Of a stretch of DNA of 6,644 nt, positions 5,932-6,644 are shown piece after piece; positions within the stretch are counted from its first letter, which is position 1, and the number at the start of each line of letters is the position of its first letter. The notes under the pieces were generated by a model. That model searched no databases. It saw only the letters and a list, made by a program, of their open reading frames with translations, and had not been told where the DNA came from. The position numbers and the translations under genes are program-made. Location: assembly GCA_007130025.1 (NCBI GenBank), contig SLTF01000395.1, positions 1-6,644 of the forward strand, in the 5' to 3' direction. The DNA is from Spirochaetales bacterium (GTDB lineage: Bacteria; Spirochaetota; Spirochaetia; DSM-27196; PWMO01).

Positions 5932-6644
5932 ATGACCACAAAGGAAACCCTGCTCGAACTCAGCGGCGAAAGCGGCGGCGGCCAGCTCTTGCGCTCCGCC
6001 CTGACCCTTTCCATGGTCACCGGGCGTCCGTTCCATATGAGCCGCATCCGCGCAGCCAGGCCGAAGCCAGGTCTCATGCGCCAGCACCTCACCTGCGTCA
6101 ACGCCGCCGCCGCCATCAGCGGAGCCAAGGTCGCCGACGCCGCGCTTGGTGCCACCGGGATCACCTTTGAACCCGGTGGCATCACGGGAGGCGAACACCA
6201 GTTCACCATCGGCACCGGCGGCAGCACCACCCTGGTCCTCCAGACCCTGCTTCCCGCGCTGCTCATGGCTGGTTCCGAAAGCGCCGTGCGCATCGAGGGC
6301 GGCACCCACAACCCGCTCGCGCCACCCTACGAATTTATCGAGCGCTGCTACCTGCCGGTCCTCGCCCGGATGGGTGCCAAGGTTGCTGTCTCCCTCGAAC
6401 GCCACGGCTTCATGCAGGCCGGCGGCGGTACCATCACCGCGTCGGTCAAACCGTTGAAAAAATGGAAAAAATTGAAACTCACCGAGCGCGGCGAACCGGC
6501 CGCCATGTCCGGCACCATCATCCACGCCCACCTTCCCGAACGCATCGCCCGCCGGGAAATCGAGGCCGCCGCAGAAGCGCTCGACTGGCCAGTGGACCGA
6601 TTCACCATCCGCGACGCGGCCGACAGCGCAGGCCCAGGCAATGC
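5932..6644 (+). CDS. rtcA: RtcA, RNA 3'-terminal phosphate cyclase (cut by window edge)
   Basis: Open from the ATG at 5932 to the right edge, 237 full codons of an expected 340 or so. RtcA uses ATP to turn RNA 3'-phosphates into 2',3'-cyclic phosphates. Family signatures are ESGGGQLLRSALTLSMVTG near residues 13-31 (usual form EGGGQ), RIRAARPKPGLMRQHL near 38-53, GTGGSTTLVLQTLLPALLMA near 94-113, and GGTHNPLAPPYEF near 122-134. The adenylylated histidine lies in the C-terminal part, outside the window, so activity cannot be judged fully. The start sits 38 bases after the rtcB stop, lacks a Shine-Dalgarno, and agrees with the usual N-terminus of the family. Its position downstream of rtcB matches the known rtcBA order. 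Confidence 0.96.
   Translation, partial: MTTKETLLELSGESGGGQLLRSALTLSMVTGRPFHMSRIRAARPKPGLMRQHLTCVNAAAAISGAKVADAALGATGITFEPGGITGGEHQFTIGTGGSTTLVLQTLLPALLMAGSESAVRIEGGTHNPLAPPYEFIERCYLPVLARMGAKVAVSLERHGFMQAGGGTITASVKPLKKWKKLKLTERGEPAAMSGTIIHAHLPERIARREIEAAAEALDWPVDRFTIRDAADSAGPGN

Overview
The window holds a σ54-controlled RNA-repair locus. On the minus strand lie rtcR and, downstream of it, the 5' end of an XPB-type DNA-repair helicase that runs off the left edge. Divergent from rtcR on the plus strand are rsr (bacterial Ro60 orthologue), a cluster of three Y-RNA genes, rtcB and the 5' part of rtcA, which runs off the right edge. The order rsr - Y RNAs - rtcB - rtcA with a divergent rtcR matches the known RNA-repair operon, for example in Salmonella, which has rsr, yrlA, yrlB and rtcBA. 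What stands out here is three tandem Y RNAs, each carrying a circularly permuted tRNA-like module.

Organism: the DNA is GC-rich and none of the five protein genes has a recognisable Shine-Dalgarno sequence. RtcR plus σ54 and a bacterial XPB helicase are all present. This fits an environmental Gram-negative lineage; Verrucomicrobiota or a relative is my best guess, held with low confidence because no phylogenetic marker lies in the window.

Layout: 1-406 (minus) N-terminal part of the XPB-like helicase; 407-564 short gap; 565-2166 (minus) rtcR; 2167-2354 divergent regulatory region with an AT-rich palindrome and a clear -24/-12 promoter at 2305-2320; 2355-3923 rsr; 3932-4043, 4061-4187 and 4220-4355 three Y RNAs separated by almost G-free linkers; 4403-5893 rtcB; 5932-6644 rtcA (partial).

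How it works together (family knowledge plus inference): the CARF-like N-terminus of RtcR senses RNA ends with 2',3'-cyclic phosphate and activates σ54 polymerase at the rsr promoter. Rsr binds the closing stem of the Y RNAs, whose distal tRNA-mimic end may tether or gate a partner such as a nuclease or tRNA-binding enzyme. RtcA remakes cyclic phosphate ends, and RtcB ligates cyclic-phosphate/3'-phosphate ends to 5'-OH ends. The tRNA mimicry links the non-coding part of the operon to the tRNA damage that the enzymes are thought to repair.
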